A DNA stretch of 64,000 nucleotides from assembly GCF_003316875.1 (NCBI RefSeq), contig NZ_QMIL01000001.1:744001-808000 (forward strand). The letters run 5' to 3'. Below the pieces are notes generated by a model. The model worked only from the letters and a program-made list of their open reading frames with translations, was not told the origin of the DNA and made no database searches. Of this stretch, positions 63,110 through 64,000 are shown one piece after another; position 1 is the stretch's first letter; each line of letters opens with the position of its first letter. A program made the position numbers and the translations under genes. The DNA is from Aliidiomarina celeris. GTDB taxonomy: Bacteria; Pseudomonadota; Gammaproteobacteria; Enterobacterales; Alteromonadaceae.

Positions 63110-63723
63110 AATTTCGCACCCTTTTTCTTCTTGCAGTTTTATTTTTTGGTGTTTTCGGAACCAGCCAAGCGCTCGCAAACGCTTCGGCAGACACACAGCC
63201 GAATAATATTTTCCCGCGCGTAAAGTTTGTTACCAACAAAGGCACCATGGTGGCGGAATTAAACCGTATGCGCGCTCCGCTCACAGTGCAAAACTTTCTC
63301 GAATATGTGGTCGACGGCAGTTACAACAACAGCCTTTTTCACCGTGTAATTAACGACTTTGTGGTGCAAGGCGGAGGTTTCGATACCGAATGGAACGAAC
63401 TTCCAACCCGCAGCGCAATTGTGAATGAGTCGGGTAACGGCCTACCGAATCGTTATGGCACCCTCGCTATGGCACGAGAAAGCGCACCTCATACCGCTAC
63501 CCGCCAGTTCTATTTTAATGCCAACGACAATGAGAGTTTAAACCCAAGCACACGTCGTTGGGGCTACACCGTGTTTGGTGAAGTGATTGAAAATGCAGAG
63601 CTACTGCGCGAATTAATGGCAGTAGAAACCGGTACCGACGACACCTACGGCTACAGCGATGTACCCGTGGAACCGTTAATTTTAATTCGCGTGGAACTGC
63701 TCCCAGAGGGCGGCACGGAATGA
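63106..63723 (+). CDS. Periplasmic cyclophilin-type peptidyl-prolyl isomerase
   Basis: A 205-residue proline isomerase. A signal peptide (cleavage near A-L-A-N, residue 24) directs it to the periplasm. The cyclophilin core shows F-H-R-V-I-N-D-F-V-V-Q-G-G-G-F (active-site arginine), M-A-R-E-S-A-P-H-T-A-T-R-Q-F-Y and W-G-Y-T-V-F-G-E-V. It lies between yajG and ampG with 4 nt overlaps on both sides, an order found in Shewanella- and Alteromonas-like genomes. Confidence 0.93.
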   Translation: MKFRTLFLLAVLFFGVFGTSQALANASADTQPNNIFPRVKFVTNKGTMVAELNRMRAPLTVQNFLEYVVDGSYNNSLFHRVINDFVVQGGGFDTEWNELPTRSAIVNESGNGLPNRYGTLAMARESAPHTATRQFYFNANDNESLNPSTRRWGYTVFGEVIENAELLRELMAVETGTDDTYGYSDVPVEPLILIRVELLPEGGTE

Positions 63724-64000
63724 CAAACACAAGCGCCGCGCCGAAGGGCTTTGTTGAAGCATTTAAATTTTATACCCAGCGCCGACTGCTCAGTATTTTC
63801 TTATTGGGCATGGCCAGCGGCTACCCTTGGGTACTCATTGGATCGTCGATGTCGGCGTGGCTGAACGAGTCGGGCATGAGTCGCTCAGCCATTGGCTACT
63901 TTGGTGCGGTGTTCGCCATGTACTCCATTAACTTTCTTTGGTCGCCACTTGTAGACCGTATTCGCGTGCCGCTGTTAAGCGCCTGGCTTGGTCATCGGCG
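63720..64000 (+). CDS. ampG: AmpG-type muropeptide permease, N-terminal part (cut by right edge)
   Basis: The first 93 codons of a major-facilitator transporter. The first helix region R-R-L-L-S-I-F-L-L-G-M-A-S-G-Y-P-W-V-L-I-G-S is the AmpG N-terminus, followed by S-A-W-L-N-E-S-G and F-L-W-S-P-L-V-D-R. AmpG imports GlcNAc-anhydroMurNAc peptides for cell-wall recycling. It overlaps the cyclophilin gene by 4 nt, and yajG-ampG linkage supports the call. It runs off the window end. Confidence 0.92.
   Translation, partial: MTNTSAAPKGFVEAFKFYTQRRLLSIFLLGMASGYPWVLIGSSMSAWLNESGMSRSAIGYFGAVFAMYSINFLWSPLVDRIRVPLLSAWLGHR

Overview
The window is a compact chromosomal stretch from a flagellated, respiratory gammaproteobacterium. 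An Idiomarinaceae-like member of the Alteromonadales is the best guess. This rests on gene order: rnfABCDGE-nth, motY beside rnt, fadR beside dsbB, yoaA-tsaB-slp-fadD-rnd-ycgL, a full hisGDCBHAFI operon with leader peptide, apt-dnaX-ybaB-recR-htpG-adk, a TonB2/TtpC cluster and yajG-ppi-ampG. Coding density is high, with many 1-8 nt overlaps. I see no prophage, insertion sequence with an intact transposase, CRISPR array or obvious island.

Layout. 1-1445: the C-terminal part of an aspartate-type aminotransferase, its terminator, an ~800 bp non-coding stretch with a tight cluster of DnaA boxes, GATC sites and an IHF-like site, then two identical tRNA-Asn genes. 1496-8112: a PAP2 phosphatase with a non-AUG start, the Rnf electron-transport operon and nth. 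8109-12488: a TonB-dependent receptor followed by a response regulator and a sensor kinase, all leftward. 12660-19496: motY, rnt, a 2-Cys peroxiredoxin, grxD, sodB, fadR, dsbB, ycgN, an MltB-like lytic transglycosylase and ycgL. 19512-27063: rnd, fadD, an alpha/beta hydrolase, slp, a small unknown gene, tsaB and yoaA. 27120-29413: a YfiR-domain sensor kinase and a small Q-rich protein. 29592-36970: the his operon with a five-histidine leader and attenuator, and with hisD and hisC joined in one reading frame. 36967-42330: a small anchored cysteine protein, a chemotaxis receptor, norM, a hydrolase, a MAPEG protein and adk. 42331-49229: a small repeat cluster, htpG with a sigma-32-like promoter, recR, ybaB, dnaX with a pentapeptide-repeat linker, apt, a CheY-like regulator and a 42-residue membrane protein. 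49431-57643: TPR protein, tonB2, exbD2, exbB2, ttpC, a DUF3450 protein and a large TonB-dependent receptor. 58165-64000: priC, tryptophan 2,3-dioxygenase, enoyl-CoA hydratase, 4.5S RNA, a ComFB protein, a ketoacyl-ACP synthase III, a YajG-like lipoprotein, a periplasmic cyclophilin and the start of ampG.

Functional links. The Rnf complex couples ferredoxin/NADH electron transfer to ion movement. The TtpC cluster is expected to energise TonB-dependent receptors such as the two here. FadR is encoded in the window, and candidate FadR operators lie next to fadR, fadD and the enoyl-CoA hydratase gene, suggesting local control of fatty-acid genes. Peroxiredoxin, monothiol glutaredoxin and iron superoxide dismutase form an oxidative-stress neighbourhood.

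Most of the window is conserved core genome. The points most worth a second look are the DnaA-box cluster, the hisD-hisC fusion, the pentapeptide repeats in dnaX, the GGGGTCAGA repeat family, the non-AUG PAP2 start and the unannotated 42-residue membrane protein. No database search was run; family names come from motifs and gene order read by eye.
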